Source: Rhinopithecus roxellana (Eukaryota; Chordata; Mammalia; Primates; Cercopithecidae). Taken from it: 64,000 nucleotides of DNA. Both the position numbers and the translations under genes were made by a program. The notes below the pieces were generated by a model, which did no database searches, was not told where the DNA came from, and worked only from the letters and a program-made list of their open reading frames with translations. The stretch lies in contig NC_044560.1 in assembly GCF_007565055.1 (NCBI RefSeq), positions 120,277,391 through 120,341,390 of the forward strand, written 5' to 3'. Below are positions 32,501-44,500 of this stretch, piece after piece (the first letter of the stretch is position 1; every line of letters begins with the position of its first letter).

Positions 32501-35500
32501 CTGGTAGGCTAGGCCAGTCTAGTCTTTTCACGGATTTCTGCCTGCTTCATATCCTGGCCTGGCTGGTAGCTGATTAGATGGTGCCCACCCAGATTAAGGG
32601 TGGGTCTGCCTTTCCCAGCCCACTGACTCAAATGTTAATCTCTTGGCAACACCCTCACAGACACACCCAGGATCAATATGTTGCATCCTTCAATCTAATC
32701 AAGTTGACACAGTGTTAACCATCACAAGTCCATCCCTCGTCAACTTGAACCCATACACATCTCCAGAGATCATACATAATCTTCAAATAAAGACAAAAAT
32801 AATTATGCCTAACATAATACAACTATCCTTCATGCAACCGAAACACACTAATCCCCAGCCCAAGTGCTATTACATAAAGGTAACAATACTTAAATGCTGA
32901 TATGAAGTCAATAAATCTTATGTCACATGATAAAGGAAATAAAATGCAGATGTTTTATTAGTGCAAGTGTATACATCACAAACATGTTTTTAATAAAAGA
33001 AGGAGGAAATATGACAATTATAGTCCTAATTTCTGTAACTGGTCACTTGGTCGTAGTTGGTATTGATGGCTACCTTCTTCTCCTACACATTCTGTATTCA
33101 CTTTGCCTTCAGCAAGCACCTCAGCAGGTCATGGTTTTTTTCCTGATGGAGTGACCCAAACCTCCATTCCTGAAGGGTCTGGGCCATTTGTAGTCCTGCC
33201 TGGATTGGGCTGTGGTAGCTTCCCATTGACCTTAATCACAGGGCGTGGTAATACTAAGAGATACCCTAATGGATCTCCTGTATTCCATGCATACTCTTCC
33301 TTAACTCCATTGTGGAGTAGACTGATTTCATCGTGATAGTCTGGGTCAGTCGTCCCAGCCAACACCATAACTCCCTTCTTAGCCTATTGACTTAAAGGTA
33401 GGAGGAGCCCAAAGTGTCCAGGTGGCAATCTTAACTTCCAGTTTGATGGAATCGTCGTGTCTCCTGGTGGCAGCATTCCTTCTTCTGGAACTAAGACTTC
33501 TAGGCCAGCAGAATGTAATGTCGCAGGAATAGGAAGCAAAAGTTTGCTAGTTGATCGCTAGGGTTGATGGTAAGTGGTGCCATTTGCACTTCCACCCCTT
33601 GATTCCTGGACCTGTGAATCCTGGCTGTGGGAGAAACAGTACCATATATTGGATGCTGATTCAGAGCATACATGGCCTACTGCAAAGTATTGTCACTAGT
33701 TGGCGTAATTGTGACTTCGTAATTGTGACCTTTTGTGACTTCAAAAGGTCATTCCACCCTTCTGTCAATCCAGTTGCTTCAGTACTATGGGGAACATGGT
33801 AAGACCAGTGAATTCTGTGAGCATGAGCCCATTGCCACACTTCTTTAGCCGTAAAGTGAGTGCCTTGGTCAGAGGCAATGCTGTTTGGAATACCGTTACG
33901 GTGGATAAGGCATTCCATGAGTCCATGAATGGTAGTTTTGGCAGAAGCATTGCGTGCAGGATAGGCAAACCTATATCCAGAGTGTCTGTTCCAGTGAGGA
34001 CAAACCTCTGCCCTTTCCATGATGGAAGAGGTCCAGTATAATCAACCTGCCACCAGATAGCTGGCTGATCACCCTGAGGGGTTGGTGCCATATTGAGGGC
34101 TCAGTGTTGGTCTGTGCTGCTGGCAAATTGGGCCCTCAGCAGTGGCCGTAGCCAGGTCAGCCTTGGTGAGCGGAAGTCCACGTTGCTGAGCCCATGTGTA
34201 ACCCCCATCCCTGCCGCTATGAGCGTTTTGTTCATGGGCCCGTTGGGCAATGACCAGGGGTGGCTGGGGCAAGAGGCTGAGTGGTGTCCACAGAATGGGT
34301 CATCCTATACAATTGATTTTTAAAACCCGCCTCTGCTGAGGTCATCCGTTGGTGAACACTCACATGGGATACAAATATCTTCACAGTTTTTGACTACTCA
34401 GGTCCATCCACATCCCTCTTCCCCAGATTTCTTTGTCACTAACTTTCCAATCATGCTTCTTCCAAGCCCCTGACCGTCCAGCCAAACCATTGGCTACAGC
34501 TGGTGCATCAGTATATGATCACACATCTTCTCATTTCTCCTTCCATGGAAAGTGTACAACCAGGTGCACTGCTCAAAAGTTCTGCCCACGGGGAAAATTT
34601 CCCTTCGCCTCTATCCTTCAGGGATGTCCTAGAAAGCGGCTGTAGTGCTGCAGCTGTCCACTTTCAGGTGGTTCCTGTGTATCATATAGAACCATCTGTG
34701 AACCAGGCCCAGGTCTTCTCTTCCTCTGTCAGCTGATGATAGGGAACTCCCCGTGAGGCCATCGGTGCAGGCTGGGGGAGAGAAGGTAGGGTGGCAAGAG
34801 TGGAGTCCGTGGGCATTTGAGCCACTTCCTCATGTAACTTACTTGTGCCTTCAGGATCCAGTTGAGCCCAATCACATATATACCACTTACATCTGATGAT
34901 GGAATGCTGCTGTGCATGACCACTTTATGGCTAGCTGGGTCAGAAAGCACCCAGTTCATGGTAGGCAGTTCAGGTTGCATGGACTTGATGACCCATAGTG
35001 TAACAGGCCAAGAGCTGTCTCTCAGAAGGAGAGTAGTTATCTGCAGAAGATGGCAGGGCTTTGCTCCAAAATCCTAGAGGCCTCCACTGTGATTCGCCCA
35101 TGGGGCCTGCCCAAAGGCTCCAAACAGCATCCTTATCTGCCACTGACATCTCAAGTACCTTTGGATCTGCTGGGTCATATGGCCCAAGTGGCAGAGCAGC
35201 TTGCACAGCAGCCTGGACCCGTCACAGAGCGTTGTACTGTTTGGATCCCACTCAAAACTGGCAGCCTTTCGGGTCACTCGATAAATGGGCCGGAGTGGCA
35301 TACCCAAATGAGGAATGTGTTGCCTCCAAAAACCAAACAGGCCCACTAAGCATTGTGCCTCTTTCTTGGGTATAGGAGGGACCAAATGCAGTAAATTATT
35401 CTTCACCTTAGAAGGCATATCTCGACAGGCCACACACCACTGGACCCCTAGAAATTTTACTGAGGTAGAAGGTCCCTGAATTTTAATCAGATTTATTTCC

Positions 35501-38500
35501 CATCCTCTGGCACACAAATGTCTCACCAGTAAGTCCAGTGTGTTTGCTACTTCTTGCTCGCTGGATCCAGTCAACATAATGTCATCAATGTAATGGACCA
35601 GTATGATATCTTGTGGAAGCAAAAAGCGATCAAGGTCTCTGAATAAGATTAGGACACAAAGCCAGAGAGTTGATAGGCCCCTGGGGTAGGACTGTGAAGG
35701 TGTATTGCCGGCCTTGCCAGCTGAAGGCAAATTGCCTCTGGTGGGCCTTATGGACAGGAATGGAGAAAAAGGCATTTGCCAAGTCAGTGGCTGCACACAG
35801 GTACCAGGAGATGGTTAATTTACTCAAGCAATGAAGCCACATCTGGTGCAGCAGCTGCAATTGGAGCCACCACTTGGGTAAGCTTTCTGTAATTCATGGT
35901 CATTCTCTAAGATCCATCTGTCTTCTGCTCAGGCCAAATGGGAGAGTTGAATGGGGATGTGGTGGGAATCACCACCCCTGCGTCTTTCGAGTCCTTGATG
36001 GTGGCACTAATCTCCACGGTCCCTCCAAGGATGTAACATTGTTTTTGATTTACTATTTTTCTAGGTAGAGGCGGCTCTAATGGCTTCCATTTGGCCTTTC
36101 CCACCATAGTAGCCTTCACCCTACCAGTCAGGGAGCTCCTAAGCGGGTCTGTGCCTGTTAGTCCTTCTGGCAGTGGGAAAATGACCACAGGTTGAGTCTG
36201 GGGACCCACTGGACCCACTGTAAGTCGGGCGTGAGCTAAAACTCCTCACCTCCAAAAGCCCCTACTTTAACTGGAGGACCACAGTGACGTGTTGGGTCCC
36301 TGGAATCAGCGTCAGCTCAGAGCCAGTGTCCAGTAGTCCCCGAAATGTCTGATCATTCCCCTTTCCCCAGTGCACAGTTACCCTGGTAAAAAGCCAGAGG
36401 TCTCTGGCGGGCACAGTGGCTCATGCCTGTAATTCCAGCACTTTGGGAGGCTGAGGCAGGCGGATCACGAGATCAGAAGATGGAGTCCATGCTGGCTAAC
36501 ACGGTGAAACCCGTCTCTACTAAAAACATAACAAAAAAATTGAGCTGGGCGTGGTGGCGGGCGCCTGTCGTCCCAGCTACTCAGGAGGTTGAGGCAGGAG
36601 AATGGTGTGAACTCGGGAGGCGGAGCTTGCGGTGAGCTGAGATCGCGGCACTGCACTCCAGCCTGGGCAACACAGCGAGACTCTGTCTCAAAAAAAAAAA
36701 AACAGAGGTCTCCTTAGGGAAGGATGGGAGAAAAATTAACTGCATAAATTGTTAGTAGTGTAGTAGGGTCCTTCCTCAAGGGACCTGATCCCCCCTTCAT
36801 TCAAGGGGTTCTGGGTCTGTAAACTGGCTCAAGTCTGGAAATTGATTGAGGAGGGGCCATGATTCTCTGCTTTTGTAATTCAAATTAGTCTTTTGTCCAT
36901 TTGACCTGGAAGTTTTCTGCTTATATAAATTAAGTAGAATTGCAGTAGGCTTCCTTATCAGTTTCACTTCTAAGAACACCGTGATTCATTAGCCAGTGGC
37001 AGAGATCTACATAAGTCAGACTATTCTGATTGCTGCTTTGTCTCTGCTGTCCATTATGATAGCTATGCCTACCTTGCCTTTGATGGTTGAGTGCCACCCC
37101 TTGGCCCCTGCCACCTCGGGATCCAATTATTCCCAATGTATCTAAATTTGTGTAGGTGAGTGACTGCAGTTCCCACTGCTAGATCTGGCAATTACAGGGC
37201 TCTTCAAAGATGCAAGTGCTGCCCTCGCAAATCTGTTTCCCAAGTCAATGGCCAAGGGTATGTCCTCTGGACCCTCCCAGCTGGGATGAGTGGGTCTAAA
37301 GTGACTAATCCACTCCACCATCCCAGTCTCCCTGAGCGGTTGGATTCCTTCCTCTACATTAGACCAAGGGAGATCAAGCATTCCCAGCTCGCTCATGATG
37401 GGCCATCTTTTTTTTTTTTCTTTTTTTTGAGACGGAGTCTCGCTCTGTTGCTCAGGCTGGAGTGCAGTGGCCGGATCTCAGCTCACTGCAAGCTCCGCCT
37501 CCCGGGTTTACACCATTCTCCTGCCTCAGCCTCCCGAGTAGCTGGGACTACAGGCGCCCGCCACCTCGCCTGGCTAGTTTTTTTGTATTTTTTAGTAGAG
37601 ACGGGGTTTCACCGTGTTAGCCAGGATGGTCTCGATCTCCTGACCTCGTGATTCGCCCGTCTCGGCCTCCCAAAATGTTGGGATTACAGGCTTGAGCCAC
37701 CGCGCCTGGCCTGTGGGCCATCTTTTAATCCATATTTCAGCTAGCCAAGCAAATAAGCTATCAGAACTTTTTTTAGCTCTCCAGGCTGCAACATTAAATG
37801 CAGGATCCCTACTTAGTGGGCCCAAATCAATAAATTCACCCTGATCCATCTGTATGTTCCTTCCTTCCAGCATTATCCCACACCCTTAATATCCATTCCC
37901 ATGCCTGTTCTCCGGATATTTGCTTCTATAAATTAGAAAACTCAATTCCTTTCGAGTGCAGCTCACCTCCCCATGGGTCACACTCTGACCCTCACTTCTG
38001 TGGGCCCACCAGGACTTTAGTTGTAGGTCTAGAAGCAAAGAAAGATCTTGGGGGTGCCAGAGGAGAATCCACGTTATCTTGCCTGGCAACTGCCTCAGGG
38101 GAGGCCATCACTGTTGCTTCAGGCAGCACAGGGTTGATCTCAGACAAAGGTGGAAAGGCTGATGGCAGCGTGGGTCAGGGAGGGGATGTTGCCACTCCTG
38201 GGGTTGGGGAAGCTGTTTCTTCTGGCAAAAGTTTCAAAAAGATTTTTCAAGCTCAGCGTCCCCAGCTTCATCAAGGTCCTCCCACACATCCCTATTCCGA
38301 GTTTCAGGGTCCCATTCTTTTCCTATCAGTGTCCTCTCTTTAACAGTAGACACCTGGTGAGGCTGAGCATGCACCTTTTGTTGCAGGTCAGCCACTCACA
38401 TGACGAGCTTATGTCTGCTTTCCCACAATTTCAGCTCTTTCTCTACAGGGGATAAGACTCTGGGCAATCTTAGCAGATTTGAGGCTTAGTATCTGCTGCT

Positions 38501-41500
38501 GAAGCCGGGAGTTAGAATCCCTGAGTTTATAATTTTCTTTCATCACTTTGTCCAGTGAACTTAGGAGCAACCAACCAGCTTCATTATGTTCCTTGTTTCT
38601 CCACATATAGTCAAATGTATTTCATGAACCACTAAAAATGTGAACGTCCTGCTGTGACAGAGTTATATAAGGACATTTACCAAAACATCAAATAGTATCT
38701 ACTCTCACCAACGTTTCATAAAAAGAGGACTTCTACTTAAAAGAAAAAAAAAAAAAAAACGGAAAAAAAACACAACCCTCAAAGGACAGCTTCATAGGTC
38801 TGGAATCACTGAACCTGCCCCTCCCCCTGCCTGCTGGTCCCTGAGGACGACTCCTCCAGCTCACATCTCTGCGTCATCATCACCACCCACCACCCACTCT
38901 GTGGTGCTAGTAGTTTCTTCCTTAATGTAGTGTTTGGAAGGGGAGCTAGGACCCTGGTGTCCAGCCCCAGCTCTGCTCTTTAGAAACTATGTGGCCTGGT
39001 GAAATGACTGACCTTGTCTGTGCCTCAGTGTTCTCATTGGTGAGATGAGGACTTACCACATCTGCATCCCAGGGTTGTTACCGGGGTAAAGAATTATTGA
39101 TAGGGTTTGGCTCTGTGTCCTCACCCATATCTCACCTGGAATTGTAATAATCCCCATGTGTCATGGGGGTAATTGAATCATGGGGGCGGGTTTTTCCCGT
39201 GCTGCTGTCGTGATAGCAGATAAGTCTCGTGAGATCTGATGGTTTTATAAAGGGAGTTCCCCTACACATGCCCTCTTGCCTGCTGCCATGTAAGACGTGC
39301 CTTTCTCCGCCTTGTGTCATGATTGTGAGGCCTCCTTAGCCTTGTGAAACTGAGTCCCTTAACTTCTTTTTCTTTATAAATTACCCAGTTTTGGATATGT
39401 CTTTATTAGCAGAGTGAGAACAGACTAATACAGTTATTACGTGAAAAGGGCTCGAAACAACACCTGGGAGACCAGACTGTGTGCAGGGAGCCATTGCGAT
39501 CCTGTTGCCATCAGTACTGTGACTGTCATCCTCATCACGATCACTGTCGTTGGCATGCCTGGCCCCGGGACGTTCTGGGCAGCATTGTGAGCCTGGGTTT
39601 CTTTCTCAATAAAATGGTGTTGATCACGACGTGGACTTCCTGGGGATGCTGTGAGAGAATCCTCAGCTAGAAACCTCATTTTGTCTTGGGTCTAGAGGAA
39701 GAGCGTTATAAAATATTTCTTAGGATGCAAAAAAAAAAAAAAAAAAAAAAGACTTAGATCAGTGAAATCACATACCTTGTTTCGAATGAAAGGAGTCAGT
39801 ATTTAATATTTAAATACATCAGTTTTTCTCTAGGGTATTCCCTAAATATTGTTCACTTTTGAAATGACATAATGCATTTAAATGCTTGGCATAGTCCCCT
39901 GGGTGTGTTTATATCCTATAAGTACTAGTTTTTGACTATTAGGAGTAGAGATTCTGGGCCGGGCGCGGTGGCTCAAGCCTGTAATCCCAGCACTTTGGGA
40001 GGCCGAGACAGGCGGATCACAAGGTCAGGAGATCGAGACCACCCTGGCTAATACGGTGAAACCCCGTCTCTACTAAAGAATACAAAAAACTAGCTGGGCG
40101 ATGAGGCGGGCACCTGTAGTCCCAGCTACTTGGGAGGCTGAGGCAGGAGAATGGCGTAAACCCGGGAGGCGGAGCTTGCAGTGAGCTGAGATCCGGCCAC
40201 CGCACTCCAGCCTGGGCGACAGAGCCAGACTCTGTCTCAAAAAAAAAAAAAAAAGAGATTCTGTGGCAGCATGACAGGACCTGCTCTTAGCTTCCAGGTC
40301 ACATGCCAGCTTTTCGTTCCCGTGCACAGGAGCGGCTTCATTCCAAGGTCTGGTCTGCATCCTGAAGTCCCAGACTAGACTGAAGGTCTTTATTTCTTTT
40401 CACCAACATCCATGTGTCCACTTTCTTTCTCCATAAACAGGGTGTCCTATTCCCAGACCTGAGCTGATCTACCACCTACAGCATGGGCAGGAGCCATGGA
40501 CCAGGAAGGAAGACCCCTCCCAAGACACCTGTTCAGGTAGGAGCCAAGATCTGGGGAGGTCGGAGTCCCTGCTGGCTTGAGACTGGATGGAGACCACCAG
40601 CCCTGGAATCCCTTGGGAACTTCTCATTGTGGCCTCTCTCTATATAACTCCATATAACTGTATCGCAGTAGAGTGTTCCATTTAAGAGCCGTGGAGCCCT
40701 TTGACCTGTGGTTTCTCTGTCCTCCCAGCCCCGTCACAGTGTCACCATTCCTGGGAAGGAGTGAGATTTATGAACTAAGATGTGTCCAGGAGTTCCAACT
40801 GTGTGGGCCTGAGTTGTGGCTTACCAGTCACCTGCTATGTGGTCAAGATCTCCTGTCTTTATATATAACTTCAGCTAAGTTAATAGTAGCTGCTGTATCA
40901 GACAGACTCTAACATTGCAGTGGTTCACATATGATAACTCTTACTCATACCAGGGTCTGTGTGGGTCAGTGGGGAGCTCTGTACCACACAGTTATTCAGG
41001 ACCCAGGTTCCTTCTGTCATCAGCCTGTTGCATTAAGATTATCCTAACATCCTCGAGCTGGCAGAGAATTGAGGGAATAAGGGAAGTTACACCCACTTCC
41101 AGGAATAAGGGAAGTTACACCCACTTCCAGAAATACCAGCTCCCGTCACATTCTACCCACAGGAACTAGGCATTTGTCTTGGGTCCATGAGTCTGGGAAA
41201 TGTGGCTGAGCCACTTGCCAACGGAGAGGAGCAGAAGGTTTGGTGAACACCTACTCTCAGTCCACTACATTGAGTCTGTTCCAGAAAAGTGTCACTAGAA
41301 ATCATTTTTGTGTCATTGAGTAGTTTGAAGATGTTATCATGTGATATAATAATGCATAAAACCAAACAGTTTCTGAGCCATAGTAAGTGACTCATCAAAA
41401 TGTCATTATTAACCTTAAAGAGTGATGCTGTGTTACATTTCCTTCTGAACTCTGGGGAACAGGGCCTGTCTTACTCTCCCAATTTCTCTTTCCAGTTATA

Positions 41501-44500
41501 TTCTGCCTCTCAGCCTCTCCCACCTTCTCCTTTCACCCATTCCCTTAGTGTCAGTCAGACACTAAGAAGCAGTACTTTGCCCATGTCTTCCTATATCTCC
41601 TGTTTTCCAAAAACCTCAGGGTGACATTTGACCTTCTCTGTCCCACACTCAGGCTGCTGAGGACACTGAGGCCATCTGTCAGGTGTGTGGATTGGTGCCA
41701 CTGCAGAGCCTTGGCCTCTGCCTGCATGGGTTCCTCGAGCTGCTCATCCAACCCTGAGTGTTTGTGCAGTCCCTGTTCAGCCCTTCAGAGTCTGTTCCAG
41801 ATCGTCCCCTCTTCAGTACCACAACTCCACTTGAAAATCCCGAAAGCGCAAAACTCAACATGCCTAACAAGGAACCCGTGATCTTGCTCGCTCCTGCCAC
41901 CTCCCAAGTTTCAGTGAATGGCTCTGCCATCCAGGCAGATTAGGGGACTGGCCCCAACTTCAAACTGGTCAATCCCTCCACCTCCATGAGTCCCTGCATC
42001 CAGCCAACCAGACAGTTTTCATCTCCAGGCACAGATGTCTCAGCATGTTAGTGCGGATGTGTCAGCAGGCTTTCATGTTGAAAAGAAAGTCCACCGTCCT
42101 GTATTGCTTGATCAGCAGCCCTTAAATGTTTATCTCAACTTCTCTTTTCCTTACTGAAAGAGGTCTTGCCCCAGTCATGGCCAGTTCCTATACCAGGGTC
42201 TAGATGACGCTTCCTTTCATGGACATCCTTTCTTCATTTATATTCTGCTTGTTTTGTGATTTCATCCTTTCTCTACTCAACATAAAAATATGCTTGTTTT
42301 TTCTTTTTTCTTTTCTTTTTGTTTCGATAGAGTCTCACTGTATAGCCCAGGCTGGAGTGCAGTGGTGCTGTCTTGGCTCACTGCAGTCTCTGTGCCTCAG
42401 CCTCCCAAGTAGCTGGGATTACAGGTACACACCATTATACCCAGCTAATTTTTGTGTTTTTTTGTTTGTTCGTTTTGTTTTGTTTTTTGAGATGGAGTTT
42501 CGCTGTTGTTGCCAAGGGTGGAGTACAGTGACGCAATCTTGGCTTACTGCAACCTCTGCCTCACGGGTTCAAGCGATTCTCCTGCCTCAGCCTCCCGAGT
42601 AGCTGGGATTCTAGGTGCGTGCCACCACGCTCAGCTAATTTTTTGTATTTTTAATAGAAATGGGGTTTCACCATGTTGGCCAGGCTGGTCTCGAACTCCT
42701 GACCTCAGGTGATCCACCTGCCTTGACCTCCCAAAGTACTGAGATTACAGGCATGAGCCACTGTGCCTGGCCTCAAGTTTCTTATATTTGAAGAAAATAA
42801 ATGCTTGTGGCTTATGATACATTTGTATATTAATTGATACATTTGTTTACTATGTGAGCATTTAATCGTCTAGATTTGGCTGGCACAGTGGCTCACGCCT
42901 ATAATCCCAGCACTTTTGGGAGGCTGAGGTGGGAGGGTTACTTGAGCTCAGGAGTTTGACACCAGCCTGGGAAACGTGGCGAGACCCCGTCTCTGCAAAA
43001 TTAAAAAAATTAGTTGGGCATGGTGGCTCAGGCCTGTGGTCCCAGCTATTCAGGAGGCTGAGGTGGGAGGATCTCTTGAGCCCAGGAGGTCGAGGCTGAA
43101 GTGATCTTATTCAGGCCACTGCACTCCAGCCTGGGTGACAGTGAGCTCCTGTGTCAAAAAAATAAATAAAAATAATTCGTGAGAGACCATGAAGCAGAGG
43201 CAAAAAATAATAATGATTGTCTACATTTCATTCACAAAAACAGTGATACTGTGGACATTCGTATATATAATTCATTTTCCACTTGTGGAGGAGCATTTTT
43301 TGATAATTCTTGGAGTGAAATTACTGGTTTGTAGGCTATGCAAATGCTCAAGTTTGCAAGATCATTCCTTTTGTTTTCTAAAGCGCCAATTTGCACTTAA
43401 CCAGAAAAGTGAGAGGTTCCACTGATCCATATCCTTCCCATTATAAGGCTTCTCAGTGTTTGCTCCTCAAATGGACACAGTAGTCTCATGTGCTCTTGAT
43501 TTCGTTTTCTTTCACTGCTGTAATGTTTTAGCAACTTACCATGATTTTTGGTTGATTTACATTTTCTTCTGTGAAAAGACAAATCATTTTTTATTTTATG
43601 AGAAATGCCTGTTTCCATTAACCTGTTGTCCTTTCTCTGTTTTCTTGGTAGGGGTTCTTCGTACATTTCTTATGCTTGCCTTTTATCACTTAGATGTGCT
43701 GAAAAATATATTCTACGTTTTACTTTTGTCCTCTTACTCTCTTTAAAGTATCTTTCTAAGGCCGGGCGCGGTGGCTCAAGCCTGTCATCCCAGCACTTTG
43801 GGAGGCCGAGACGGGCGGATCACGAGGTCAGGAGATCGAGACCATCCTGGCTAACACGGTGAAACCCCGTCTCTACTAAAAATACAAAAAACTAGCCGGG
43901 CGAGGTGGCGGCGCCTGTGGTCCCAGCTACTCGGGAGGCTGAGGCAGGAGAATGGCGTAAACCCGGGAGGCGGAGCTTGCAGTGAGCTGAGATCCGGCGA
44001 CTGCGCTCCAGCCTGGGCGACAGAGCGAGACTCCGTCTCAAAAAAAAAAAGAACAGATGAGCACCATACACAGCAGCCTGGCCATTGTTCGTGTGTGTGG
44101 TGCTCATCTTTTCTCCAGGCTGTTCCTCAGGCACACGAGACTCTGTGTCAAGCCAGGTCCTCTTAACTCTTTCCTTATGAGCCTTGGAGTGATAGTAACA
44201 TCAGTCATACGACCTTCACTGTCACCCAGATTGATGGGAATCAATCTCCTCTCTGTCCCTGGATTGTTATCAACACCATCCTGCAGTTTCTTTGTACTCT
44301 GTCTCCTAAGACTACAGTGTCCTTCCTGCTTTCTCTTTATGGCAACTCTTCTTCACAAGCATAGGACTCAGTTTGTTGAGCACCTCTTACTGGATAACTG
44401 ATTTCTTCCTACCCAGGATTAGCCAAGCTCAAGGTTTAGGACATAGTCCTCTAAGACTACCAGGTCTGTCCAACTCTACTGACACTGACTACAATTTGGG

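Larger units (their letters stand above)
32727..38635 (-). mobile_element. ERVL-type endogenous retrovirus, internal region, antisense, defective
   Basis: Old class III provirus lying against ZNF264 in intron 2. Remnants on the minus strand, right to left: gag-like (about 38600-36720), protease region (about 36300-35900), reverse transcriptase (about 36070-35250, YIDD active-site motif near 35595), RNase H (about 35250-34330), integrase with zinc-binding and core-like parts (about 34270-33660) and a dUTPase-like domain (about 33370-33130). This order, with dUTPase after integrase, is the ERVL layout. Every domain is broken by stops and frame changes, and two Alus (36406-36702, 37408-37710) interrupt it. 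No env and no right-hand LTR were found, so the copy is truncated at its 5' side. Confidence 0.85.

Noticed and set aside
35074..35796. 240-codon minus-strand frame with YIDD motif as a functional reverse transcriptase
   Set aside because: Part of a degraded ERVL pol. Neighbouring domains are out of frame or carry stops, and Alus interrupt the element.
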